From: Lachnospiraceae bacterium
Lineage (GTDB): Bacteria; Bacillota; Clostridia; Lachnospirales; Lachnospiraceae
DNA: 36,265 nt
Reading direction: 5' to 3'
Assembly: GCA_028706005.1 (NCBI GenBank)
Contig: JAQWCI010000006.1
Span: 1-36,265, forward strand
This document shows, piece by piece, positions 1 through 8,868 of this stretch. The notes under the pieces are model-generated. The model saw only the letters and a list, made by a program, of their open reading frames with translations. It searched no databases and had not been told where the DNA came from. The translations under genes were made by a program, and so were the position numbers. Numbering within the stretch: position 1 is the stretch's first letter; every line of letters begins with the position of its first letter.

Positions 1-46
1 TGATTATCATGTCAGTACATCAGAATTCAATTCAAATATTACGCGA

Positions 47-286
47 TCATGCGGCGTGAGAGCAGTCCTGTAAGAAGTTTTCGAATTCGTCATTGCAGCC
101 GCTGAATGAAACAATGAGTGGAGATCCGAGGTCAAGTCCCAATACTCCGAGAATAGACTTTGCGTCTACAGTGTAAGACTGGGAGCTGCTGTTTGCGATA
201 TCAATATCAAAATCACAGTGAGACGCGACACGAACAAACTCTTTTGCGGAATCGATCGAAAGAACGATGATTTTATGTTTTGTCAT
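47..286 (-). CDS. HPr-family (phosphocarrier-like) protein lacking the canonical active-site histidine motif
   Basis: MTKHKIIVLSIDSAKEFVRVASHCDFDIDIANSSSQSYTVDAKSILGVLGLDLGSPLIVSFSG...; HPr-like KSILGV (Ser46 region). Start at 286 supported by AAAGGAGG upstream; the track ORF start at 430 is too long. Confidence 0.75.
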   Translation of the reverse strand: MTKHKIIVLSIDSAKEFVRVASHCDFDIDIANSSSQSYTVDAKSILGVLGLDLGSPLIVSFSGCNDEFENFLQDCSHAA

Positions 287-422
287 AGGTGCCTCCTTTA
301 AGAAATCGTTTTCGCTGCTCTTTTGGATGCTATTATAATCGAACCGTTTGAAATGTAAAGCATTCTTTTTTGTACAATCGGAGAAGTATGACCACAAGAT
401 ACTTGCAAACACGCATAGAATG

Positions 423-446
423 AGCCACAATAACTGTGGCTTTTTA
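423..446 (+). terminator. Intrinsic terminator-like hairpin just upstream of asnA
   Basis: AGCCACA-ATAAC-TGTGGCT followed by TTTT. Confidence 0.6.
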
Positions 447-475
447 CAAATAACAGACAGGAGAATTCCGGCAAT

Positions 476-1483
476 ATGGAAAACCTTATAATACCTAAGA
501 ATTATGAATCAGCACTGAACCTTCATGACACGCAGGTCGCGATCAAGACTGTAAAGGACTGTTTCCAGCGTCTTCTTGCAGAAAGACTGAATCTGCTGAG
601 AGTCTCGGCACCGCTCTTTGTAGCGCCTGAGACAGGACTCAATGATAATCTTAACGGGATTGAGCGCCCTGTGTCTTTCGACATAAAGGAGCAGGGAAGA
701 GACGCGGAAGTTGTTCAGTCGCTTGCCAAATGGAAGAGATATGCGCTCAAGCGCTACGGCTTCCATCACGGAGAGGGCCTGTATACAGACATGAGCGCTA
801 TCCGCCGGGACGAGACCACTGATAATATTCATTCTATTTATGTCGATCAGTGGGACTGGGAGAAAATAATAGACAAGGATGAGCGCAATATTGAAACATT
901 GAAATCAACAGTGCGCGATATATACGCGGTTCTCCGCAAAACCGAGAAATACATGGCGATCTGCTATGACTATATAGATGAGAGCCTTCCGAGGGATATT
1001 TTCTTTGTGACGACATCTGAGCTTGAAGAAATGTTTCCTGACAATACACCAAAGGAAAGAGAGTATTTCATAGCAAAGGCCAAAGGCGCTGTATGCATAA
1101 TGCAGATAGGGGATGACCTGACGGACGGCAAACCGCATGATGGCAGAGCTCCTGACTATGATGACTGGAAACTCAACGGAGACATTATAGTATATTACCC
1201 GGTACTTGATATTGCACTTGAGCTCTCTTCGATGGGTATACGTGTCGATGAGAAATCTCTCGCGTATCAGCTTAAGAAAGCGGGATGCGAGGACAGAGCG
1301 GAGCTTCCGTTCCAGAAATCCATACTTGAGGGAAAACTTCCTTACAGTATCGGCGGCGGCATAGGCCAGTCGCGTATATGCATGTTTTTCTTAAGAAAAG
1401 CTCACATAGGCGAAGTCCAGTGCTCTATCTGGCCAGACGATGTTGTTGATGAAGCTGAGAACAATGGAATACATATTTTGTAA
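476..1483 (+). CDS. asnA: Aspartate--ammonia ligase (asparagine synthetase A)
   Basis: Full-length 335 aa with AsnA hallmarks (VSFDIKE, KWKRYAL, DMSAIRRDE, YSIGGGIGQSR). RBS AGGAG upstream. Confidence 0.96.
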   Translation: MENLIIPKNYESALNLHDTQVAIKTVKDCFQRLLAERLNLLRVSAPLFVAPETGLNDNLNGIERPVSFDIKEQGRDAEVVQSLAKWKRYALKRYGFHHGEGLYTDMSAIRRDETTDNIHSIYVDQWDWEKIIDKDERNIETLKSTVRDIYAVLRKTEKYMAICYDYIDESLPRDIFFVTTSELEEMFPDNTPKEREYFIAKAKGAVCIMQIGDDLTDGKPHDGRAPDYDDWKLNGDIIVYYPVLDIALELSSMGIRVDEKSLAYQLKKAGCEDRAELPFQKSILEGKLPYSIGGGIGQSRICMFFLRKAHIGEVQCSIWPDDVVDEAENNGIHIL

Positions 1484-1491
1484 TACTGCTG

Positions 1492-4056
1492 ATGTGCAGT
1501 ATTTACCAACGCGAATGCATGGCGATTGAGATGAAGACATCCGTCCGCAGCCTTGTCGAATTTCTGCTGCGGAACGGAGATATAGACAACAGAACAGGAA
1601 ATGCACCGGAAGATGCCATGCTGGAGGGGTCTGCAGCACACAGACGTCTTCAGAAGCAGGCCGGACCTGACTATGAGTCGGAGGTCTCTCTCTCTTGCAA
1701 GTGGGAATATAAGGAACCATATAATACGCTCATAGGGAGCTCACAGCCTGTAATCGCACATGATAAGAGTGCAGATATACAAGGCGGGAGCGCTCACACA
1801 TCTTTTTCAGTAATAGTCGAGGGACGCGCTGACGGGATATATACAGGAAATCTCCCCGACGATCCATCAAGTCCCAGAGCCCCGGTAATAGATGAAATCA
1901 AAACCACATATCGAAATCTCTACAAAATGACAGCACCCGAGCCGGTTCATCTGGCTCAGGCGTTTTGTTATGCATATATGTATTGCTCTGAGAATAATCT
2001 GCCATTCGTATACATCAGAGTCACATATTACAATCTTGACAATGAAGACATCCATTATTTCTATGAAAGAAAATCTCTGTCAGAACTCACTGAATGGTTC
2101 ACAGCGCTGATGCATGAATACCAGAAATGGGCTGAGTTCGCGCTGCGCTGGATGGACTGCCGGGGAAAATCAATTCATGAGTTGACGTTCCCGTATGAAT
2201 ATCGCAAAGGACAGAAAGAACTGGCATCCGATGTATACAGGACGATAGTGCACGAAAGGAAACTGTTCCTTGAAGCTCCGACTGGAACAGGCAAAACAAT
2301 TTCTGCTCTTTTCCCATCAATAAAGGCAATGGGTGAGAACAAGGCGGAACGCATTTTCTACCTCACGGCAAGGACAGTGACGGCATCTGTTGCTGAAGAA
2401 ACGATAGAGACACTGCGCAGCAGAGGCCTTAAGCTCAAAAGTGTTATATTGACCGCCAAGGACAAGATATGTGTACTTGATAAGCCGGACTGTAATCCTG
2501 ACGAATGTCCAAGAACACGCGGCCATTATGACAGGATCAACAAAGCGGTTTATGACATGTTGACTCATTCAGACAATATGAGCAGAGAAACAATAATAGA
2601 ATTTGCAGCAAAACATGAGGTCTGCCCTTTTGAAATGTCACTTGATCTCAGCCTGTTTTCTGATGTAGTGATCTGCGATTATAATTATGTTTTTGATCCG
2701 CATGTGTACCTTCGAAGATTCTTTGGCGACAGCATAGGTGACGCTGTAAGGAATAATTATATTTTTCTTGTCGATGAGGCTCACAATCTGGTGGACAGAG
2801 GCAGGGAGATGTACAGCGCTCGCGTGTCGGAGGAAGAACTGCGCTCAGTTTCAGGAGCGATTACTGCCGGCAGTCATGCTGCGCAGTATATTACGCTTGC
2901 GGATAACATAGACGAAGCGGCTGACGAACTGAGGAAGCTCAGGGCAGTCATGGGTAATACGCTGAGGGTGTGCTCTGAAGAGGATATAGCAGGTTTTGAT
3001 GAGTCGATTAACAACCTGTATAAATTCTTAAGTCTTCTGATGGACAATGAAAGACGGGCAGCAAGGCGTAGAAAAAAGAAGATATCGCGCAAAAGAGGGG
3101 AACTTCAGGAGAGAATACTGAACTTTTACTTTGAAATATCACATTACCTGCTGATAAGGGAACTTCTGGATGATCACTACAGGATATACACGGAATTATC
3201 AGATGGAAAATTCTATATCCGCCTGTTTTGCATGGACCCGGGAAAAAATCTGAAGTCATGCATGGACAGGGGAAGATCGACCATACTGTTCTCAGCGACG
3301 CTTCTGCCCATACAGTATTATAAAAAACTGCTCGGCGGGACGGATGAAGACTATGAGGTATATGCACATTCAGTGTTTGATCCGGATAAGAGAGCGCTGC
3401 TTATAGCCAATGATGTGACCAGTATGTACAAAAGGCGCGGACCTGAAGAATATGACAGGATAGCGCAATGCATAGAAGGAGTAATTTCAGGCAGACATGG
3501 AAATTACCTTGTTTTCCTGCCTTCATATGCATTTATGAAGGAAGTTGCGGACGCATTCGAGTATGATCACTGCGATCATAAAAGAATTGATACGATAAGG
3601 CAGACACAGAATATGGGGGAACAGGAACGCGCTGATTTTCTGGGGAGGTTCGAGACAAGTTCAGACGAGCATTCACTCATAGGCTTTGCTGTTCTCGGAG
3701 GAATATTCTCCGAGGGTATAGATCTGAAACATGATTCACTGATAGGAGTCATCATTGTCGGCACCGGGATACCACAGGTTTGCAGCGAGCGAGAGATGCT
3801 GAGACAATATTTTGACGGCACAGGAGTGAATGGTTACGACTATGCTTACTGTTACCCTGGAATGAATAAAGTATTGCAGGCAGCAGGACGTGTCATCAGG
3901 ACAGAAGATGATCTGGGGGTGGTGGCATTGCTTGACGAACGCTTTACCAGAATGAAGTATTTGAGACTTTTCCCAAGAGAATGGACAAATTATCAGACAA
4001 TTACAACGGACGAAGCGGGGCATGCTGTTGACAATTTCTGGAATGAGTGGCTCTGA
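1492..4056 (+). CDS. Rad3/XPD/DinG-type superfamily 2 DNA helicase with probable N-terminal PD-(D/E)XK nuclease-like domain; true start uncertain (1492, 1519 or 1531)
   Basis: Walker A EAPTGTGKT, DEAH box VDEAHN, four-Cys Fe-S type pattern (KICVLDKPDCNPDEC...VCPFE), C-terminal GRVIR motif. N-terminus EGSAAHRRLQ...RADGIY...VIDEIKTT resembles PD-(D/E)XK. Confidence 0.88.
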   Translation: MCSIYQRECMAIEMKTSVRSLVEFLLRNGDIDNRTGNAPEDAMLEGSAAHRRLQKQAGPDYESEVSLSCKWEYKEPYNTLIGSSQPVIAHDKSADIQGGSAHTSFSVIVEGRADGIYTGNLPDDPSSPRAPVIDEIKTTYRNLYKMTAPEPVHLAQAFCYAYMYCSENNLPFVYIRVTYYNLDNEDIHYFYERKSLSELTEWFTALMHEYQKWAEFALRWMDCRGKSIHELTFPYEYRKGQKELASDVYRTIVHERKLFLEAPTGTGKTISALFPSIKAMGENKAERIFYLTARTVTASVAEETIETLRSRGLKLKSVILTAKDKICVLDKPDCNPDECPRTRGHYDRINKAVYDMLTHSDNMSRETIIEFAAKHEVCPFEMSLDLSLFSDVVICDYNYVFDPHVYLRRFFGDSIGDAVRNNYIFLVDEAHNLVDRGREMYSARVSEEELRSVSGAITAGSHAAQYITLADNIDEAADELRKLRAVMGNTLRVCSEEDIAGFDESINNLYKFLSLLMDNERRAARRRKKKISRKRGELQERILNFYFEISHYLLIRELLDDHYRIYTELSDGKFYIRLFCMDPGKNLKSCMDRGRSTILFSATLLPIQYYKKLLGGTDEDYEVYAHSVFDPDKRALLIANDVTSMYKRRGPEEYDRIAQCIEGVISGRHGNYLVFLPSYAFMKEVADAFEYDHCDHKRIDTIRQTQNMGEQERADFLGRFETSSDEHSLIGFAVLGGIFSEGIDLKHDSLIGVIIVGTGIPQVCSEREMLRQYFDGTGVNGYDYAYCYPGMNKVLQAAGRVIRTEDDLGVVALLDERFTRMKYLRLFPREWTNYQTITTDEAGHAVDNFWNEWL

Positions 4057-4442
4057 ACAGTCCGAAAATCAATGTTTTCGCTTGTTAAGCGCCGCAATGT
4101 GCCGGCTCATCCGACACGAACCACTGAGCAGAACAATTCGCAGAATATTCAGACTATATATTAAATTGCAGATACAATAACCGACACGGTCCGTACAAAC
4201 CAAACGGTCAAAAGAATCAAAAATGTGGATAACTCGGTGGATTTGGGGGATTCCCGGCCAAAATGTGATTCATTATTATCGAAATGAGTATTCGCTCTGG
4301 TCAACGCAAAAAACGCAAGGAAGTTGTCAGACAATTCGCAGACCAGTACGGTCAACTGGCAAATCTGCACTGATTTGACTTGTTTTGCCAACACTGCACG
4401 TACTCAGGCATGATGACAATTATGACCGGTCAGGCTCTCAGG

Positions 4443-4471
4443 TTGAAAGTATGGAAGAATCTGTGTAAAAT
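4443..4471 (+). promoter_or_regulatory. SigA-type promoter for the amylase gene
   Basis: TTGAAA - 17 bp - TAAAAT, then AGGAGG before ATG 4526. Confidence 0.7.
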
Positions 4472-4525
4472 CTTTTTTTGTCGGGACATTTGTTTTTTTG
4501 ATGGACCGCGAGGAGGAAAGTTTAT

Positions 4526-5878
4526 ATGTGGGCAGATGAAAGTGTGTTTTATCAGATATATCCGCTGGGAATGTGCGGAGCACCAAGGGAAAACGACGGG
4601 AATGATCCGGAAGCAGAAGATGATGGGACGGGCAACAGAGTCGCACATAGAATTTTGAAGGTTATTGATTTCATACCTCATCTTAAGAAGCTGAATATAA
4701 ATGCAGTATATTTCGGACCTGTCTTCGAATCCGACTGTCACGGGTATGATACAAGGGATTACAGAAACATAGACAGGCGTCTTGGAACAAATGAGGATTT
4801 CAAAAAGGTCTGTGATGCTCTTCATAAGGAAGGAATCAGGGTGATCCTCGATGGCGTGTTCAATCATGTGGGACGCGGATTCTGGGCATTGAATGATGTG
4901 AGGGCCAACAGGCAGAACTCAGCATACAAAGATTGGTTCAACATAAGTTTTGACGGTAACTCTTCCTATAATGACGGATTCTGGTATGAGGGCTGGGAAG
5001 GCCACTATGAACTTGTGAAACTTAATCTTAAGAATGATGCTGTGATCAGCTATTTGCTCGACACGGTGAAACTCTGGTTCGATGAATTCGGAATAGACGG
5101 GCTAAGACTCGATGTCGCGTACTGTCTTGACAGAGATTTTCTGAAGCGCCTGCGCTCATTCACGAACGGCCTGGAGTCTGACTTCTGGATGGTGGGCGAG
5201 ATAATCGGCGGTGACTGTAATACCATTATGAACGACGATATGTGTCAGTCGGCGACAAACTATGACTGCTATAAGGGACTGTTCTCAAGTTTTAACTCAA
5301 TGAATATGTTTGAAATTATTCATTCGTTGATGAGGCAGTTCGGTCCTGAGCAGTGGTGCGTATACCGCGGCAAACATCTTGTCTCGTTCGTGGATAATCA
5401 TGATGTGACAAGAGTGGCTGATATTCTTTCAAATCCAAAACATATTCCGCTGATTTACGCGCTGTCTTTCGGGATGCCGGGGATACCATGCATCTATTAC
5501 GGAAGTGAGTGGGGGATTCGCGGTGACAAAAAGGACGGAGACAATGCGCTGAGACCGGCTGTCGAAAAACCGGAGTGGAATGAACTTACTGATTTTATCT
5601 CAAAACTTGCTGCGGCAAAACGCGGATCAGAAGCTTTGAACTACGGCGATTTCCGGAGCGTGCTGCTCACGAACCGTCAGTGTATTTTTGAGAGACAGAG
5701 CGAGAATGAAAGAGTGATGGTAGCTATAAATGCCGACGAAGCCGACTATAATGCGGATTTTGACGCCGGCTGCGGACAGGCCATCGACCTTATCACAGGC
5801 AAAACACATGATTTCGGCGGTGGAAGTCTCCTCCCCGCATACAGTGCACAGCTTTGGAAATGCGAAAGAAAGCGTTGA
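4526..5878 (+). CDS. Alpha-amylase family (GH13) glycosidase, cytoplasmic (cyclomaltodextrinase/alpha-glucosidase-like)
   Basis: GH13 motifs DGVFNHVG, GLRLDVAYC, GEIIGG, FVDNHDVTR. No signal peptide. Confidence 0.92.
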   Translation: MWADESVFYQIYPLGMCGAPRENDGNDPEAEDDGTGNRVAHRILKVIDFIPHLKKLNINAVYFGPVFESDCHGYDTRDYRNIDRRLGTNEDFKKVCDALHKEGIRVILDGVFNHVGRGFWALNDVRANRQNSAYKDWFNISFDGNSSYNDGFWYEGWEGHYELVKLNLKNDAVISYLLDTVKLWFDEFGIDGLRLDVAYCLDRDFLKRLRSFTNGLESDFWMVGEIIGGDCNTIMNDDMCQSATNYDCYKGLFSSFNSMNMFEIIHSLMRQFGPEQWCVYRGKHLVSFVDNHDVTRVADILSNPKHIPLIYALSFGMPGIPCIYYGSEWGIRGDKKDGDNALRPAVEKPEWNELTDFISKLAAAKRGSEALNYGDFRSVLLTNRQCIFERQSENERVMVAINADEADYNADFDAGCGQAIDLITGKTHDFGGGSLLPAYSAQLWKCERKR

Positions 5879-5903
5879 CAAAGCAGGGTCGCTGTAGTAA
5901 ATT
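5875..5903 (+). promoter_or_regulatory. SigA-type promoter of metNIQ, overlapping the 3' end of the amylase gene
   Basis: TTGACA - 17 bp - TAAATT. Confidence 0.65.
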
Positions 5904-5970
5904 CTGATACAATACTTAGGAAAACATACTAAACAAGTAGGAATACACAACGAAGGGAAAGCGCCGGCCT

Positions 5971-7032
5971 ATGTCAGATATTATTGAAGTAAAGAATCTG
6001 GTCAAGACGTTTACGACCAAGGACGCCACTATAGAAGCACTGAAAGGTATCGACCTCAATATAGAAGAGGGAGATGTTTTCGGGATAATAGGTATGTCAG
6101 GAGCTGGCAAGAGCACTCTTGTGAGATGCCTGAATTTCCTTGAAAAGCCGACTTCAGGAACTGTCATGGTGGAAGGCAGGGAACTTGAGAGCCTTAAGGA
6201 TGCGGAATTAAGAAAGCTTCGCGGCAGCATAGGGATGATATTTCAGGGGTTCAACCTTCTCATGCAGTCAAATGTAATCACCAACATAATGTTTCCTCTT
6301 GAGATAGCCGGTGCAGATAAGGATAAAGCTCTTGAACGTGCCAGAACCTTACTTAAGACGGTGGATCTCGCCGAAAAGGAGAAGGCATATCCGGCGCAGC
6401 TCTCCGGCGGTCAGAAACAGCGTGTCGCCATAGCCAGAGCTCTTGCCACGGAACCGAGGATACTGCTCTGCGATGAGGCGACAAGTGCTCTTGATCCGCA
6501 GACCACTGCATCGATCCTGGAACTGCTTCGTAAGATCAATAAAGAGATGGGCGTCACAATAGTTGTCATAACGCATCAGATGTCGGTAGTCCGTGAGATA
6601 TGCAACAATGTTGCGATAATTGAGGACGGAGCACTTGTCGAAACAGGCAGGGTGGCTGAGATATTTGCCCACCCGAAGAGCAAGGCGGCAAAACGTCTGA
6701 TAATCGAAGGAAAAGATCCGGACGAATGGGAAGCGCAGAACAAAGCAATTGCCGGAAACGGCAGTATGGAACTGCCTGCTGAGCTTCACGAGGACAGGAA
6801 GATACGTATTGTTTTCCAGACTAACTCGTCATATGAGCCGGTCATTGCAAATATGATCCTCAGATTTGGAAAACCTGTGAATATTCTCAGGGCTGACACA
6901 AAGAACGTCGGCGGTACGGCCAAAGGAGAAATGATATTGGGCCTTCCGAAGGAAAGGGACACGCAGGAAGAGATGATAAAGTATCTGAAAGAACGTGATC
7001 TTGCCGTTGAGGAGGTGACCGGGAATGTTTAA
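5971..7032 (+). CDS. metN: Methionine ABC transporter ATP-binding protein with C-terminal NIL domain
   Basis: Walker A GMSGAGKST, LSGGQKQR, LLCDEATSALDP, NIL-like C-terminus; followed by metI and metQ. Confidence 0.93.
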   Translation: MSDIIEVKNLVKTFTTKDATIEALKGIDLNIEEGDVFGIIGMSGAGKSTLVRCLNFLEKPTSGTVMVEGRELESLKDAELRKLRGSIGMIFQGFNLLMQSNVITNIMFPLEIAGADKDKALERARTLLKTVDLAEKEKAYPAQLSGGQKQRVAIARALATEPRILLCDEATSALDPQTTASILELLRKINKEMGVTIVVITHQMSVVREICNNVAIIEDGALVETGRVAEIFAHPKSKAAKRLIIEGKDPDEWEAQNKAIAGNGSMELPAELHEDRKIRIVFQTNSSYEPVIANMILRFGKPVNILRADTKNVGGTAKGEMILGLPKERDTQEEMIKYLKERDLAVEEVTGNV

Positions 7033-7693
7033 CTGGGATGCAACAGTAGTGAACATGATACTGAAGGGCATAGCTGAAACACTTTATATGACATGTGTTT
7101 CGACCATTTTCGGATATGTCCTCGGGCTGCCGCTCGGAGTCCTTTGTGCTGTCTCGGACAAGGAAGGAATCCGTCCGAATCAGCCATTGTACCGCGTGCT
7201 TGATATTGTTATTAATATAGTAAGAAGTATTCCTTTTCTTATTCTGCTGATTGTCCTTATTCCGTTCACAAGATTTGTTGTCGGAAAGAGCTATGGCTCG
7301 ACCGGGACAATTGTTCCGCTTGTAATATCCGCGGCACCTTTCATAGCACGTATGGTGGAGAGCTCAATAAAGGAAGTTGATCATGGGGTAGTAGAAGCGG
7401 CACAGTCAATGGGCGCATCTAACTGGACAATAATCCGCAAAGTGCTCCTTCCGGAATCGAGGGTTTCCCTTATAACAGGTGTTACGATCGTTTTCGGCAC
7501 AGTGCTCGGATACTCCGCAATGGCAGGAACAGTAGGTGGCGGAGGACTCGGAGACATCGCTATCCGTTATGGCTATTACCGCTACCAGGCCGATATCATG
7601 ATAGTCCCAGTCATACTTCTGGTGGCTCTGACACAGATTTTCCAGTTCGCTGGGATGAAACTCGCGTCAAAACTTGACAGGAGGAGAGCCTGA
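7025..7693 (+). CDS. metI: Methionine ABC transporter permease
   Basis: MetI-like permease with EAAQSMGAS loop and GTVGGGGLGDIAIRYGYYRY; overlaps the metN stop by 8 nt. Confidence 0.93.
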   Translation: MFNWDATVVNMILKGIAETLYMTCVSTIFGYVLGLPLGVLCAVSDKEGIRPNQPLYRVLDIVINIVRSIPFLILLIVLIPFTRFVVGKSYGSTGTIVPLVISAAPFIARMVESSIKEVDHGVVEAAQSMGASNWTIIRKVLLPESRVSLITGVTIVFGTVLGYSAMAGTVGGGGLGDIAIRYGYYRYQADIMIVPVILLVALTQIFQFAGMKLASKLDRRRA

Positions 7694-7844
7694 TCTGGCT
7701 CCCGGTCTACGGGAATGTTCCGGGCAGAAATGCCCGTTACAGATATATATGCACCAACAAGACAGATCTGCAATGCGACACTGAGCAGTCGCATATATGC
7801 GCAGATCCAAATCTGACAGACAGCTCAGTCATGGAGGAGATATT

Positions 7845-8753
7845 ATGAAAAAGAGGATTCTGGCAACTGTTCTTACATCTGTGATCATAGCCGGCGCTAT
7901 CGCAGGCTGTGGATCAACAGGCAGCACCGGCACAGCAACTGCAGCGACATCAGCGGCAGCAAATGAAGCTGCGACTTCTGGCGACGCAGAGGCTTCTGAT
8001 GCGGCAACCAGCGGCAGTGTTGTGCTGAAGGTGGCGGCAAGCCCCACACCTCACGCTGAAATTCTGGCGCAGGCAAAACCTATTCTTGCAGGGGAAGGAA
8101 TTGACCTTGAAGTAACTGAGTTCGAAGACTACGTTCAGCCGAACGAGGTCGTAGAATCAGGTGATTTTGATGCAAACTATTTCCAGCATGTCCCTTATCT
8201 TGAGTCATTCAATGAGGAAAAGGGCACACACCTTGTCACAGCCGGAAAGATCCATTATGAACCTTTCGGAATTTATCCTGGAACAAAGACAAGCCTTGAT
8301 GATATCGCTGACGGTGATGTCATAGCTGTTCCGAACGATACAACAAATGAGGCGCGTGCGCTGCTCCTGCTCCAGGACAACGGACTTCTCACACTCAAGG
8401 ATGATGCTGGCCTTGAGGCAACTGTAAACGATATAACTAAGAACCCTCATAACCTTAAGATCCAGGAGGTCGAGGCAGCACAGGTCCCGCATCTTGTAAC
8501 TGAAGTTGCCTACGTCGTAATGAACGGCAACTACGCACTGGAAGCCGGCTATACTGTTTCCAAGGATGCTCTCGCATATGAAGCTTCTGATTCTGAAGCT
8601 GCCAAAACATATGTAAATATCATCGCTGTCAAAGAGGGCAATGAGAACAACGATGCCATCAAGAAGCTTGTTGAAGTGCTGAAGAGCGACGAAATAAAGG
8701 ACTTTATAAATTCAAATTACAATGGAAATGTTATCCCTTATGACGGTGACTGA
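7845..8753 (+). CDS. metQ: Methionine-binding lipoprotein (NlpA/MetQ family)
   Basis: Lipobox IAGC, EVTEFEDYVQPNEVVESGDFDANYFQHVPYL. Start 7845 preceded by GGAGGAG. Confidence 0.93.
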   Translation: MKKRILATVLTSVIIAGAIAGCGSTGSTGTATAATSAAANEAATSGDAEASDAATSGSVVLKVAASPTPHAEILAQAKPILAGEGIDLEVTEFEDYVQPNEVVESGDFDANYFQHVPYLESFNEEKGTHLVTAGKIHYEPFGIYPGTKTSLDDIADGDVIAVPNDTTNEARALLLLQDNGLLTLKDDAGLEATVNDITKNPHNLKIQEVEAAQVPHLVTEVAYVVMNGNYALEAGYTVSKDALAYEASDSEAAKTYVNIIAVKEGNENNDAIKKLVEVLKSDEIKDFINSNYNGNVIPYDGD

Positions 8754-8786
8754 TTGACATTCAAATACTGACTTGTCATAATAAAG

Positions 8787-8834
8787 CGCCGATGGTAACT
8801 GACTTAACGTGCAGTCAGATCCATCGGCGTTTTT
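8787..8834 (+). terminator. Rho-independent terminator after metQ
   Basis: CGCCGATGG ... CCATCGGCG + TTTTT, with inner CTGAC/GTCAG. Confidence 0.9.
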
Positions 8835-8845
8835 GACTCAAGATG

Positions 8846-8859
8846 GCCTGTGAACAGTA
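8846..8859. repeat. Left copy of a perfect 14-bp inverted repeat bounding the 8869..9900 gene
   Basis: GCCTGTGAACAGTA is the exact reverse complement of 9997..10010. Confidence 0.85.
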
Positions 8860-8868
8860 ACGGGCTTC

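Noticed and set aside
5904-5970. SAM or T-box riboswitch ahead of metNIQ
   Set aside because: Leader only ~60 nt, no conserved core recognised.
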